Notes: generated by a model from the letters alone, not told the origin. Counted from the stretch's first letter, positions 17,546 to 26,882 are shown. The stretch: 64,000 nt of DNA from Nitrospirillum sp034653355 (GCF_034653355.1 NZ_JAYEER010000001.1:1178001-1242000), one strand, 5' to 3'. Numbers and translations: made by a program.

Positions 17546-18439
17546 TCAGGCGCCCTCCAGCGCGTGGCCGATGGCGGCGGACAGCTTGCGCGCGGCGAAG
17601 GACAGGCGCCGGCCGCGGGCACAGCAAAGGTCCACCGTGGTGATCATCGCGTCGCGCTCCTCAAAGGGCAGCGCGATCAGCTGTCCCGTCTCAATCTCGC
17701 GCTGGCAGCACATCACGGGCAGCACCAGGGCCGCCACCTTGCGTAAGGCCAGTTCCTTGTGGACCTCGACGGAACTGCTCTCGAAGACCGGTTCCAGCGT
17801 CACGTGGGCTTCGCGCGCCAGCTGGTTCAGCCGCATGCGCGACCCGTGGCTGGTCCCCGCCAGCACCAGCGGCACGCTGGCCAACTGGCGCAGCGACACC
17901 CGTTCCTCCCCGGCCAGCGGGTGGCCGGGCGCCACGATGATCTTGTGCTCGACATAGCTGCTCAGGCGGATTTCGACCTTGCTGGTCTCGGGCGAGAACA
18001 TGGTCAGGCCCAGGTCGGCCTTGCCGCTTTCCACCGCGTCGAACACGTTGCTGGCGCTCGCCGTCTCGATGTGGAAAAGCAGGCCCGGGTACTGGACGTG
18101 CAGATCCGCCACCACGCGCGCCAGGATGCCGGCCGCCGGGGCGCCGGCGGCATAGATGGTCACGTTGCCGCGCTCCAGCCCCCGCAGTTCGTCCGTCGCC
18201 GCGCGCGCCTCGCGCACGTTGGCCAGGATGGTGCGCGCATACCCCAGCAGCAGCCGGCCGGACTCGGTCAGCATGATCCCTTCGGCGTTGCGGTCGAAAA
18301 GCTCCGTGCGGAAATGGTATTCCAGCGCCTCGATCTGGCGGCTGATGGCGCTGGCCTTCACCCCGTGCGCGCGGGCCAACTGGCGGAAAGATTCCGCCTC
18401 GCCCAACTCGACAAAAACCTCCAGCGCCTTCAAACGCAT
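17546..18439 (-). CDS. LysR-type transcriptional regulator
   Basis: 297 residues from the ATG at 18439 (a TTG at 18451 is less likely). The N-terminal helix-turn-helix is standard: MRLKALEVFVELGEAESF, AHGVKASAISRQIEALE, then DRNAEGIMLTESGRLLL. The effector-binding half follows (VTIYAAGAPAAGILARVVADL...). LysR proteins normally activate a neighbouring catabolic operon when the pathway compound binds. It is convergent with the TonB receptor and upstream, on the same strand, of nothing but a 330-base gap, so its target is not obvious; the SDR and ferulate-type operon nearby are candidates. Confidence 0.85.
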   Translation of the reverse strand: MRLKALEVFVELGEAESFRQLARAHGVKASAISRQIEALEYHFRTELFDRNAEGIMLTESGRLLLGYARTILANVREARAATDELRGLERGNVTIYAAGAPAAGILARVVADLHVQYPGLLFHIETASASNVFDAVESGKADLGLTMFSPETSKVEIRLSSYVEHKIIVAPGHPLAGEERVSLRQLASVPLVLAGTSHGSRMRLNQLAREAHVTLEPVFESSSVEVHKELALRKVAALVLPVMCCQREIETGQLIALPFEERDAMITTVDLCCARGRRLSFAARKLSAAIGHALEGA

Positions 18440-18768
18440 GTCGCCGTCCAACCTGCCGCACGTGCCTTCACCAGGGCGCCCGCGCGTTCAACCGGGAACA
18501 CACGTGGCCCCTGTTCCCTGCTTTTCCCTGCGGATTCTGGCGCCAAGCCGGGCTTCGGCCTGCCTTGCCCCACTGGTGTTAACCCTGACGATGTCGGCTT
18601 CGGCCCAGCGAAGTCAAGCGGCTTCGGGCGGCATGACTTCGGTGCCGGCGGCCAAGTCCAGCCGCGTCCGGCCCGTGGCCCGGTGTTGTGATGCGCGGCG
18701 AGGCTTCTTCCGGCAGTGATACGTTGCCTATTCGGGTGCCGTTGTTTCGCCAGGGGGCTCGCGGCGCC
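18440..18768. other. Intergenic stretch, nothing recognised
   Basis: A 329-base gap between the LysR start and the SDR stop, both on the minus strand. It should hold the LysR promoter. Open frames crossing it are antisense shadows with no family features. Confidence 0.4.
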
Positions 18769-19494
18769 TTAGCCCCGCCCCAGGAAGGGCTGTCCTATCG
18801 GCAGGATCACGGATTCCAGGACGTTGATCTCCGCCGGCATCGCCGCGACGCAGTGGATGAGGTCGGCCACATGTGCCGGCTGCATGGTCTGTTCCGGGCT
18901 GAGCCGGTCCAGCCCGGGAACCAGGTTCGTCATGGCCGAGCCCGGGCGGATGACGCCGGCGGTGATGCCGTGGCCGCGGCCGTCCAAGGCGATGGCGCGC
19001 GTCAGCCCGTCCAGCGCGAATTTCGACGCGGTGTAGGCGGCGGTGTCCTCGCGCGGGGTCAAGGCGGAGATGCTGCCGACCATCAGGATGCGCCCCCGCC
19101 GACGGGGTTTCATCAGCCTGACGGCCGCGCGGCTGCACAGGAACGCCGACGTCAGGTTGATGTCCAGCACCTCCCGCCACCGGGCCAGGGTCAATTCCTC
19201 CAGCGGGGTCTTGTCGGCGATGCCGGCATTGTTCACCAGCAGGTCGGGGGAGCCGAGGTCATGGCCGATGGCGGCGAACACGTTCTCCACTTGATCTTCC
19301 CGCGTCACGTCGGCGGCGTAGGCCTGGGCGCTGCCACCGGCGGCCCGCGCCTCGGCCGCGACCGCCTCCAGCCGGTCCAGGCTGCGGGCGACCAAGGCAA
19401 CCTTCATGCCCGCCGCCGCCAGCCTGCGACCCACGGCCGCCCCGATGCCGGAACTGGCGCCCGTCACGATCGCCACTTGACCGGAAAGGTCCAT
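18769..19494 (-). CDS. Short-chain dehydrogenase/reductase (SDR)
   Basis: 241 residues from the ATG at 19494 (a TTG two codons earlier is possible). This is a classical SDR: cofactor loop TGASSGIG near residue 12, NNAG at about 90, catalytic serine in GSISAL and the YTASK tetrad near 152. It performs NAD(P)-dependent oxidation or reduction of an alcohol or carbonyl. The gene is divergent from the YkgJ-type gene and lies within a catabolic region; the substrate is unknown. Confidence 0.85.
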   Translation of the reverse strand: MDLSGQVAIVTGASSGIGAAVGRRLAAAGMKVALVARSLDRLEAVAAEARAAGGSAQAYAADVTREDQVENVFAAIGHDLGSPDLLVNNAGIADKTPLEELTLARWREVLDINLTSAFLCSRAAVRLMKPRRRGRILMVGSISALTPREDTAAYTASKFALDGLTRAIALDGRGHGITAGVIRPGSAMTNLVPGLDRLSPEQTMQPAHVADLIHCVAAMPAEINVLESVILPIGQPFLGRG

Positions 19495-19542
19495 TCTCAA
19501 AATCCTCTGTTCACGCCTGGCCGATCATGCTTCTAATATGAC

Positions 19543-20073
19543 ATGAACGAACATGATATGATATCGGCAAACGACCTAAGTTCACCGGCATCGCTGGACC
19601 AGAACGTCATCCCCTGCGACGGCTGCGTCCTGTGCTGCAAGAGCGACCAGGTGATCCTGCACCCCGAGGCCGGCGACAACCTGCTGTCCTATGTCTGGGA
19701 TCTGGTTGCTTCCCCGCTCTATCCGGGGCAGGTCGTGCCCGCCCTGAAGCGCGATCCCGCCACCGGCCATTGCGTCTATCTGGCTGGGAACGGCTGCTCG
19801 ATCCACGACCGGCGGCCGGCGGTCTGCCGCCGCTTCCATTGCGCGCGCACGGCCCTGGCGCTGGAACGCCTGCCGCGCGCCACCGTCAAGGCCCTGGCGC
19901 GGCGGGGGGATGTGTTCGACGAGGCGCTGCTGGCGCGTGGTCGCGACCGCCTGCAACACGCCCGCGAGAGGGGGCTGGAGCCGGTGCTGGACACCGACCA
20001 GCAGGTGGCGGCGTTCGAACGCATCGCGGCCATGCCCGTGCGGGCGCCCCAACGGCGGCCAAGGCGGCGCTAG
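19543..20073 (+). CDS. YkgJ-family cysteine-cluster protein
   Basis: 176 residues with the cysteine cluster CDGCVLCC at residues 25-32 and a second half GCSIHDRRPAVCRRFHC, the pattern of the YkgJ/Fli B-like metal-binding (Zn or Fe-S) family of unknown enzymatic role. Single-domain members are often found beside redox or catabolic genes. It sits alone between the divergent SDR and the convergent aldehyde dehydrogenase, whose end overlaps its stop by four bases. The arginine-rich C-terminus (PQRRPRRR) is low complexity. Confidence 0.75.
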   Translation: MNEHDMISANDLSSPASLDQNVIPCDGCVLCCKSDQVILHPEAGDNLLSYVWDLVASPLYPGQVVPALKRDPATGHCVYLAGNGCSIHDRRPAVCRRFHCARTALALERLPRATVKALARRGDVFDEALLARGRDRLQHARERGLEPVLDTDQQVAAFERIAAMPVRAPQRRPRRR

Positions 20074-21484
20074 GTCCCGGCACCGTGGACCACCCGGATT
20101 TCGGCGTAGGAGCGCAAGCCGGCCACGCCCATGCCCCGCCCGATGCCAGATTCCTTGAAGCCGCCGAAGGGCAGGTCGGGTGTGGCACCGCCGTGGCCGT
20201 TGATCCAGACGGTGCCGGCTTCCAACTGCCGGGCGACGGCCTCGGCGCGGGCCTGGTCGCCACTCCAGACCGAGGCGCCCAGGCCGAAGCGCGTGGCGTT
20301 GGCCCGCGCCACCGCTTCTTCCTCGATGTCGAAGCCCAGGATGGGCAGCACCGGCCCGAACTGTTCCTCATCCACCAGGCGCGCGCCCTCGGCGAGGCCG
20401 GTGACGATGGTGGGGGCGATGAAATAGCCCGGCCGGTCCAGGGCGCCCCCCCGGCCAGGATGCGCCCGCCCCGCGCCCGCGCGTCCTGGAGGATGGCTAG
20501 CACCTTGTCGAACTGCGGCCGGTTCTGCACCGGGCCCAGGTCGACGTCCGGCTCGAACCCGTTGCCCAGGCGCACCCGCCGCGCCTCCGCCGCCAGGGCT
20601 TCGGCCAGCGCGTCGGCGATGGCGGCCTGGGCGTAGACGCGTTTCACCGCCATGCAGATCTGGCCGCTGTTGGCGAAGGCGCTGGCGAACAGACGGGGGG
20701 CGACCGTCGCCACGTCCACGTCGTCCAGGACGATGGCGGCGTCGTTGCCGCCCAGTTCCAGCGACACCCGCTTCAGGGTCGCGGCGGCGGATGCCATCAC
20801 CTTCTTGCCGGTGGCGGTCGAGCCGATGAAGGCGATCTTATCGATGCCGGGGTGGGTGGTCATCCACCGTCCCAGGGCGTCGCCACCCGACAGGGTGTTG
20901 ACCAGCCCGGCCGGCAGGATGCGGGCGGCGATTTCCCCCAGGCGCAGCGTGGCCAGCGGCGTGAAGGGCGAGGGCTTCACCACCACCGCGTTGCCGGCGG
21001 CCAGGGCCTGGGCCACCATCTGCATGGCCAGGATCAGCGGCGCGTTCCAGGGCGCGATCACCCCCACCACGCCCATGGGGACGTAATCCAGGCGCACCGG
21101 CCCTTGCGGCCCCTCCCGCAGATAGCCGCCGCCGATGTCCAGCGCCGCCGTCCCCTCGATCCGGTCGGCGGCCACCGCTACCTCGCGCCGCGCGGCGGCC
21201 AGGGGCTTGCCCTGCTCCCGCGTCAGCAGGGCGGCCAGCGCCTCCGTCTCCGCGCGGATAGCGTCGGCGAAGGCGCGCATGGCCGTGCGGCGGGCAGTCG
21301 CATCCACCTGCCGCCAGGAGAGGAAGGCCGCCCGCGCGGCGGCGACCGCCAGGTCCAGGTGCGCCTCGCTGGCGTCCGGCGCCGTCGCGAAGGGCTCACC
21401 AGTGGCGGGATCGATGACGGGAAACGCACCATCGGCGGCCATGCCTTCGCCGCCGATGGTGAGAAGGAAGGGCGCCGACGTCAT
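20070..21484 (-). pseudogene. Aldehyde dehydrogenase with a single frameshift
   Basis: The first 345 or so residues read from the ATG at 21484 and hold the NAD-binding WNAPLILAMQ region, GSTATGKKV, the glutamate motif LELGGND and the catalytic cysteine in SGQICMAVKR. The last 100 residues (EEQFGPVLPILGF to the stop at 20070) are in another frame. The break is in the G/C runs at 20441-20452; one extra base would restore GYFIAPTIV and a normal enzyme of about 470 residues. It is coupled to the CMD gene upstream (ATGA) and belongs to the ferulate-type operon, where an aldehyde dehydrogenase would oxidise the vanillin-type aldehyde released by the lyase. It is close in motif to the enzyme at 52947-54344. 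Confidence 0.75.
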
Positions 21485-21819
21485 GACTTGCCTTCAGCCT
21501 GTCGCTGCTGGACCACCTCCAGGAACTTGCGGCTGGCGGAGATGGCGGACGGCCAGGACGCGTAAAAGGCCAGGTGGTTGATGGCCTCGCCGATCTCTTC
21601 CACCGTCAGGCCGTTGTCCAGTGCCAGGCCCAGATGGGCCGGCAGCTGCTCCGGCCGGTACATTGAGATCAGGGCGGCGATGGTGACCAGGCTGCGGTCG
21701 CGCTTGGACAGGCCCGGCCGCTCCCACACCTCGTTGTACAGAATGCGGTCGGTGTATTCGACCAAGGCTGGCACAACCGCCGCCAATTCATTTCCCTTGC
21801 CGCTGCTTGGCCTTTGCAT
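21481..21819 (-). CDS. Carboxymuconolactone decarboxylase (CMD) family protein
   Basis: 112 residues matching the all-helical CMD fold: ERPGLSKRDRSLVTIAAL, then LPAHLGLALDNGLTVEEIGEAINHLAFYASWPSA. The CxxC pair of the AhpD branch is absent, so it belongs to the decarboxylase-like branch, whose members decarboxylate gamma-carboxymuconolactone or have unknown roles. Its stop overlaps the start of the aldehyde dehydrogenase (ATGA). A second CMD protein occurs at 46428 in another catabolic operon. Confidence 0.85.
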   Translation of the reverse strand: MQRPSSGKGNELAAVVPALVEYTDRILYNEVWERPGLSKRDRSLVTIAALISMYRPEQLPAHLGLALDNGLTVEEIGEAINHLAFYASWPSAISASRKFLEVVQQRQAEGKS

Positions 21820-21884
21820 GCGTGGCTCCCTTCCATGCCGGGGGTCTCTGATCGCGCCGGACCAAAGCCCCCTTATCGTGCGGG

Positions 21885-22766
21885 TTATTCGGCGCGGACG
21901 TAGTTGCCCAGGCCGGGGCGGAAGGACTTCTCGTCCAGGAACTGCTTCAGGCCCTGCTCCTTGCCGCGCTCCGGATCCACGAAATTGGTCTGGTCGACCT
22001 TGGCGGTCAGGTATTCCGACGCCTGCTCCCAGGTCATTTCGCGCGCATACTTGTAGGCCATCCGGGCCTGGCGCAGCACGGTGGGGTTCTTGCCCAGCAG
22101 CGTCCGGGCGATTTCCGCCGTCCGGGCCCGCAGCTGTTCCTTGGGCACCGCCTCGTTGGCCAGACCCAGCGCCACGGCCTTGACGCCGTCGAACTTCTCG
22201 CCCGACATGACATAGTACAGCGCCTGGCGGTCGCCCATCACGGTGCTGATGGCCTTGGAGACGACGCCGCCGGGGATGACGCCCCAGTTGATTTCCGACA
22301 GCCCGAACACCGCCTTTTCATCGGTGACGGCCAGGTCGCAACAGATCAGCGGCGTGAACGCGCCGCCGAAGCACCAGCCGTTGACCATGGCGATGGTCGG
22401 CTTGGCGTAGTGCATCAGGGTGCGCCATTGCCAGGCTCGCGTGGAGCGATAGGCGCGGTGGCGCTCGATATCGGATAGCCCGTCCGTGGCCCGGAAGAAG
22501 TCCTTTAGGTCCATACCGGCGGAGAAGGCCTCGCCCACCCCGGTCAGGACGACGACGCCGCAGCGGTCGTCGGTTTCCAGCGCGTCCAGCACCTCGTTCA
22601 TCTCATGGGCCAGCCCGACGCTCATGGCGTTGCGCTTGGCCGGCCGGTTGAGCTGTACCCAGGCGATGCCCTCCTCGAACTCGACCAGCACTTCCTTGCC
22701 GCCCGGGACGGGCTTTTCGGCAACGGGCGTCTCAATTTTCGTCATATCGGATGCCATGGCTTCCAC
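21885..22766 (-). CDS. Hydroxycinnamoyl-CoA hydratase/lyase (FerB/Ech-like)
   Basis: 293 residues from a GTG at 22766 preceded by GAGGAG; ATGs lie at 22757 and 22745. The crotonase fold is clear, and several stretches match p-hydroxycinnamoyl-CoA hydratase/lyase closely: AGMDLKDFFR, AKPTIAMVNGWCFGG, FGLSEINWGVIPGG and the C-terminal EQGLKQFLDEKS. That enzyme hydrates feruloyl-, coumaroyl- or caffeoyl-CoA and cleaves it to acetyl-CoA and the benzaldehyde (vanillin type). It lies 11 bases downstream of an ADP-forming CoA ligase, which would supply the thioester. Substrate identity (ferulate versus other hydroxycinnamates) is not proven. Confidence 0.85.
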   Translation of the reverse strand: MEAMASDMTKIETPVAEKPVPGGKEVLVEFEEGIAWVQLNRPAKRNAMSVGLAHEMNEVLDALETDDRCGVVVLTGVGEAFSAGMDLKDFFRATDGLSDIERHRAYRSTRAWQWRTLMHYAKPTIAMVNGWCFGGAFTPLICCDLAVTDEKAVFGLSEINWGVIPGGVVSKAISTVMGDRQALYYVMSGEKFDGVKAVALGLANEAVPKEQLRARTAEIARTLLGKNPTVLRQARMAYKYAREMTWEQASEYLTAKVDQTNFVDPERGKEQGLKQFLDEKSFRPGLGNYVRAE

Positions 22767-22777
22767 GGGGATGCTCC

Positions 22778-24880
22778 TCAGTCGGCGATGAACAATGCAT
22801 CGAGCGCCATGACCCCCTCGCCCTCCGCGAAGACGGTCAGGGGGTTGACGTCCACTTCTTTGATTTCGGGATGGGCTCGCAGCAGGGTGCCCAGCGCCAT
22901 GACGGCGTCGGCCACAGCTTCCACGTCTCGCGGCGCTTGGCCGCGGAAGGCGCCCAGCAACTTGGCGCCGCGCATCCGTCGCAGACGCTCCAGGATCTGA
23001 TCACGGCCGGCGTGGGCCGGCAGCATCTCGATGGCGTCCAGAGCCTCTACCCACACGCCGCCCAGGCCCAGCACCACAAAGGCGCCCCAGTCCGGGTCGT
23101 TGCGGCCGCCAATCACCAGTTCCAGGCCCGGCCGCGCCATTTCCTCGATCAGGATGCCGTCGATAGCTCCACCAGCCCTGGCCCGATCCGCGCTGTCCGT
23201 CAGGCGCTGCCAGCCGGCGCGCAGCGCCGCCTCGTCCTTGATGCCGACGATGACGCCGCCGACTTCGCTCTTATGGGTCAGCCAGGTCGCCTGCAGCTTC
23301 ATGACCAGGGGGTAGGTGATGCGCGAGGCTACCGCGACGGCGGCCTCGACGTCCTGGACCAGCGCACCTTCGGGCACTGGGATACCTATGGCCGAAAGCA
23401 GGGCCTTGCTCTCATATTCCGGCAGGGGGCCATGCCGCGACAGCGCCGGCGCCGGGGGCGGCGGCGCTGTGCGTTCCATGGCCCGCGCATACGCCACGGC
23501 CCGGCCGTTGACGGCGCGGAAGGCTCGCAGCGCCCGCTCCGGTGAACGGAACAGCGGCGTGCCGGTTTCGCGCAAGGGCGCGACACAGCCGGGATCCAGC
23601 GGCAATTCATCGCCCAGGATGGCGACGGTGACCGGCTTGGACGCCGTCAGGGCGACGGGGGCGATGGCCTCCGCCTTCGCGCGCTGCTGCCAGGGGCCGC
23701 CGCCGGCCAGGGCCAGCAGGACGGATCCGACGGCGGGGTCGGCCAGCATGGCGCTGGTGGTTTTGCCGAAGACGGACGCGTCGGAGAAGCCGGCGGTGCC
23801 GACATCCAGAGGATTGCTGATCTCGCATTGCGGCGGCAGCAGCTGGCGCAAGGTGTCCGCCGTGTCCCTACCCAGGGCCGCCACCTCCAGGCTGATCTTC
23901 TCACAGAAATCGAGGCCGAGGCCCCGCACCGCGCCGGAATTGGTGATGACGCCGACCCTGCCTTGTGTCGGCTCGGGAAACCGATAGAGGATGGCGGCGG
24001 CGTCGAACAGTTCGTCCATGGTTTCGACCAGGACGACGCCCTCATCTTCCACCGCCGTCTTCATGGCAGCGTAGTCGCTGACCATGGCGCCGGTATGTGA
24101 CAGCGCCGCCGCCCGGCCTGACGCGCTGGCGCCGGGATGGACCATCAGGATGGGCCGGCCGGCCTCCCGCGCCACCCGCGCCGCCGCCAGGAAGGCGGCC
24201 GGGTCGCGGATCTGCTCGACATAGGCGGCGATCAGGCCCACGCCTTCGTCCACCAGATGGCGGATGACATGGTCGATGCGGACGACCGCCTCATTGCCGG
24301 TGGTGACCACGTGCGAAATCCGCGCGCCGCGCGCCAGCAGGGCGGAGCGGATGTTGGACGCCATGGCGCCGCTCTGCGCCACCACGGCGGCGTGCGGTGG
24401 ACCCGCCACCGGCCGAAAGTCCAGCGATTCAAAGCTCAACGCCGCGCCGCTGGCGTAGTTGACGAAGCCCAGGCAGTTGGGGCCCAGCAGCGCCAGGCCA
24501 GCGGCCCGGCACATCGCCGCGATCTCCTCCTGCTCGCGCCGGCCTTCCTCTCCCGCTTCGCCGAAGCCGGCGGCGAAAACGACGGCGCCGCCCACGCCTC
24601 GTTCGATGCAGGCCCCGATCGCCTCGCGCACCGCCTTGTGTGGCACGTTCAGAACCGCGACATCGACGCCGTGGGGCAGGTCGTTCAGCGATTTCAAGCA
24701 GGGAACGCCATTGATCTCGGTGCGCGTCGGGCTGACCAGGTACAGCGGCCCGGTGAAGCCGGACCCCGCGATGTTGCGCAAAACGGCGCCGCCCAGCGAC
24801 GCGGGCTCGGGCGAGGCGCCCGCCACGGCGACCGAGCGTGGCTGCAGCAGGCGTGTCAAATCCAGTTGGGGGGTCCGCAT
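22778..24880 (-). CDS. ADP-forming acyl-CoA synthetase, FerA-like
   Basis: A 700-residue fusion of the alpha and beta parts of NDP-forming acyl-CoA synthetases. It has a CoA-binding domain at the start (LLQPRSVAVAGASPEPASLGG), LLGPNCLGF, the ligase region with the histidine in AALSHTGAM, and a C-terminal ATP-grasp module (YPLVMKLQATWLTHKSEVGG, VDVNPLTVF). Feruloyl-CoA synthetase FerA of Sphingobium SYK-6 belongs to this ADP-forming superfamily, unlike the AMP-forming Fcs of pseudomonads. Position directly upstream of a hydroxycinnamoyl-CoA hydratase/lyase supports the same role here. Abutting the aldolase gene without a gap, it lies in a five-gene minus-strand operon. Confidence 0.8.
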   Translation of the reverse strand: MRTPQLDLTRLLQPRSVAVAGASPEPASLGGAVLRNIAGSGFTGPLYLVSPTRTEINGVPCLKSLNDLPHGVDVAVLNVPHKAVREAIGACIERGVGGAVVFAAGFGEAGEEGRREQEEIAAMCRAAGLALLGPNCLGFVNYASGAALSFESLDFRPVAGPPHAAVVAQSGAMASNIRSALLARGARISHVVTTGNEAVVRIDHVIRHLVDEGVGLIAAYVEQIRDPAAFLAAARVAREAGRPILMVHPGASASGRAAALSHTGAMVSDYAAMKTAVEDEGVVLVETMDELFDAAAILYRFPEPTQGRVGVITNSGAVRGLGLDFCEKISLEVAALGRDTADTLRQLLPPQCEISNPLDVGTAGFSDASVFGKTTSAMLADPAVGSVLLALAGGGPWQQRAKAEAIAPVALTASKPVTVAILGDELPLDPGCVAPLRETGTPLFRSPERALRAFRAVNGRAVAYARAMERTAPPPPAPALSRHGPLPEYESKALLSAIGIPVPEGALVQDVEAAVAVASRITYPLVMKLQATWLTHKSEVGGVIVGIKDEAALRAGWQRLTDSADRARAGGAIDGILIEEMARPGLELVIGGRNDPDWGAFVVLGLGGVWVEALDAIEMLPAHAGRDQILERLRRMRGAKLLGAFRGQAPRDVEAVADAVMALGTLLRAHPEIKEVDVNPLTVFAEGEGVMALDALFIAD

Positions 24881-25669
24881 TCAGACCTCCTCCCGGCCGA
24901 CGCGGAACGGGGCGACCTTGTCCATCGCCGCCTTCAGCGCGTTCTTGTACATGACCATGTCGGACTGCCAGGCGATGTAGCGGGCGCCGCGCCCGACCCA
25001 GGCCTTCAGGCCGTCGGGGCTGCTGGCCACCACGCCGTAGTGCTTGCCGGCGCGGGCGCAGGCTGCGACGACCTCATCCACCACCTTGGCCACGTCGGGA
25101 TGGTCCGGCTCGCCCGGATGGCCCAGGGACTGGCTGAGATCGCCGGTGCCGATGAAGGCGACGTCCAGTTGGTCCAGGGCGCACAGCGCGTCGATGTCGG
25201 CGGCCATGCGCGCGTTCTCGACATGGACGGCGATCAGCGTGTCGCGATTGGCTTGCTCGATGTAGGTCTTGGCCGGGGTGTAGGCGTAGTCGCCCGCCCG
25301 GCAGCCGGGGGCCCAGCCGCGCTCGCCCAACGGGTGGTATTTGGCGCGGCGGATGACCGTGGCGGCCTCGGCGGCCGAGCTCAGCGATGGCACCTGCACG
25401 CCGCTGGCCCCACTGTCCAGGGCGTGCAGGATGGTGGCCTCGCCGGCATCGCTGGTGCGGACGATGGCGCTCATCCCCACCAGCTGCGCCGCGCGGATCA
25501 GGTCCTCGACCTCGCCATGCGTGAAGTTCGCGTGTTCGGTATCGATGATGATGAAGTCAAAGCCGGCGAGGCCGATCATCTCCACCAAATTCGCGGACGC
25601 GAACTTGACGAACGTGCCGATGACGACCTCGCCCTTTTCCAGGCGCCGTTTGGCTAGGCTATTGATCAC
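24881..25669 (-). CDS. HpcH/HpaI-type aldolase
   Basis: 262 residues from a GTG at 25669 with GGAGGT five bases before it. Family features are DFIIIDTEHANFTHGEVEDLIRAA, VHVENARMAADIDAL and GTGDLSQSLG, which hold the metal-binding and substrate residues of class II pyruvate aldolases such as HpaI and macrophomate-synthase relatives. These cleave or form hydroxy-oxo acids, often at the end of aromatic meta-cleavage pathways. It is the first gene of the operon that continues with the CoA ligase, lyase, CMD and aldehyde dehydrogenase. No ring-cleavage dioxygenase is seen in the operon, so its substrate is open. Confidence 0.85.
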   Translation of the reverse strand: MINSLAKRRLEKGEVVIGTFVKFASANLVEMIGLAGFDFIIIDTEHANFTHGEVEDLIRAAQLVGMSAIVRTSDAGEATILHALDSGASGVQVPSLSSAAEAATVIRRAKYHPLGERGWAPGCRAGDYAYTPAKTYIEQANRDTLIAVHVENARMAADIDALCALDQLDVAFIGTGDLSQSLGHPGEPDHPDVAKVVDEVVAACARAGKHYGVVASSPDGLKAWVGRGARYIAWQSDMVMYKNALKAAMDKVAPFRVGREEV

Positions 25670-26030
25670 AAAGCACCTCCCGCCTGCGACGTCTCTTGGG
25701 ACCGGACGTCTGCCGCCCGGTCATCCAATGCAAACGTGGATGGGGAATCAAATGCTGATTGATGCCTTGTCCGATAACGGCCCGGTATCGGAGGGCGCTG
25801 CCTACGGACCGATGCCGTGGCGGTATCGGAGCGCTGGCCAAAAAGAATTAGACGGCTAACGATGTAGCGGTCCTACTGTTCTCATAAACTATTGCCGGGA
25901 ATTTCAAGAAAGCTCCGCCAGGCCCCCATGTCGCTTGGACGTGTAGCATCTTGAAGAGCGTGTGGGAGGCGGCGTGTACGGAAAGAACGACTTGCGGGCT
26001 TCATTGGCGCCGTCGGCGGAAAAGGTGGCC
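25670..26030. other. Divergent control region
   Basis: A 361-base gap between the HpcH/HpaI-led operon (minus) and the cupin-led operon (plus). It is less GC-rich than the flanks and contains two related palindromes listed separately. Depending on the cupin start used (25974 or 26031), the end of this gap may be coding. Confidence 0.5.
25771..25829. promoter_or_regulatory. Pair of related palindromic operator-like sites
   Basis: Two 21-base imperfect palindromes, 25771-25791 and 25809-25829, each start with CCGAT and end with GGTATCGG, and their centres are 38 bases apart. They lie in the gap between two divergent catabolic operons. The nine-base right arm CGGTATCGG occurs again at 31123-31131, upstream of the TonB receptor gene. 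This arrangement suggests binding of a dimeric regulator at two sites; no regulator gene is adjacent. Confidence 0.5.
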
Positions 26031-26882
26031 ATGACCCCTTTCAAGCCGGCCTCTTACGGCCGCTTCTATGAAGAGACGCCGGTGGAGGAGAGCGAATTGG
26101 CTTCCACCTGGCTGACGCGTGGCCAGAACCTGATCGTGGCCTACAGTGCCGTGCGTTCCGGCGCGGTGCTGGCGCGCTCAGGCCAGATCGATGAATACGC
26201 CGTCGTCCTTCCCGACGCGGGTTTGAGTGTTGAGATCACGGCCGGCGGCCAGACGGAGACGGCGCACGGGCCGTGCGTGGCCTTCATCCCGCCCGGCGAC
26301 AGCAGCATCCGCGCGCTGGGCGACGGCGGCCTCTATCGGCTGATCACCACCCGGTCGGCGGATCTGGCGGCCCGTTGCGCCAACGCCGGCGACTTCGCCA
26401 CGCCCGACCTGAACGTTCCGGAGTTCACGCCCTGGCCCGATCCGGTCGGCGGCTGGCGCATTCGGGTCTATTCCGGCGACGTGCCGTCGCAGCCGGGCCG
26501 CTTCGGCAGAATCTACCGCTGCACCACCATCATGGTGAACCTGACCAGCGGCCGCGCGGGTCCCCGCGACCCGGCCGACTTGTCACCCCACCACCATGAT
26601 GATTTCGAGCAGTATTCCATCGCCACGGCGGGCGAATTCATCCACCACCTGCGCTGGCCCTGGACGGGGAACAGCGCGCACTGGCTGGAGGACCAACATG
26701 CCTACTGCGCGGCGCCGTCGGTCGCGGTGATACCACCGCCGGCGACCCATACCTCGCAGGGGATGAGCACCGGCCTCAACCGCCTGGCGGACGTTTTCTG
26801 CCCGCCGCGCCGCGATTTCTCCGCCCGCGAGGGCTGGGTGCTGAACGCGGCCGACTATCCGGCGCCGGACCCGGCGCCATAA
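26031..26882 (+). CDS. Cupin-like protein of unknown function
   Basis: 283 residues from the ATG at 26031; GTG starts at 25974 (with GGAGG before it) or 25962 are possible and would add about 20 residues. Two beta-rich halves are visible, with a histidine cluster LSPHHHDDFEQYSIATAGEF typical of a cupin metal site, and IPPPATHTSQGM in the second motif position. Cupins include dioxygenases, isomerases and sugar-binding proteins, so the role is open. It starts the plus-strand operon containing a DUF6282-like hydrolase, an MFS transporter and two amidohydrolases. Confidence 0.65.
   Translation: MTPFKPASYGRFYEETPVEESELASTWLTRGQNLIVAYSAVRSGAVLARSGQIDEYAVVLPDAGLSVEITAGGQTETAHGPCVAFIPPGDSSIRALGDGGLYRLITTRSADLAARCANAGDFATPDLNVPEFTPWPDPVGGWRIRVYSGDVPSQPGRFGRIYRCTTIMVNLTSGRAGPRDPADLSPHHHDDFEQYSIATAGEFIHHLRWPWTGNSAHWLEDQHAYCAAPSVAVIPPPATHTSQGMSTGLNRLADVFCPPRRDFSAREGWVLNAADYPAPDPAP

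Noticed and set aside
24137..25657. A 506-residue plus-strand frame
   Set aside because: It is antisense to the CoA ligase and aldolase, which both have clear family motifs.
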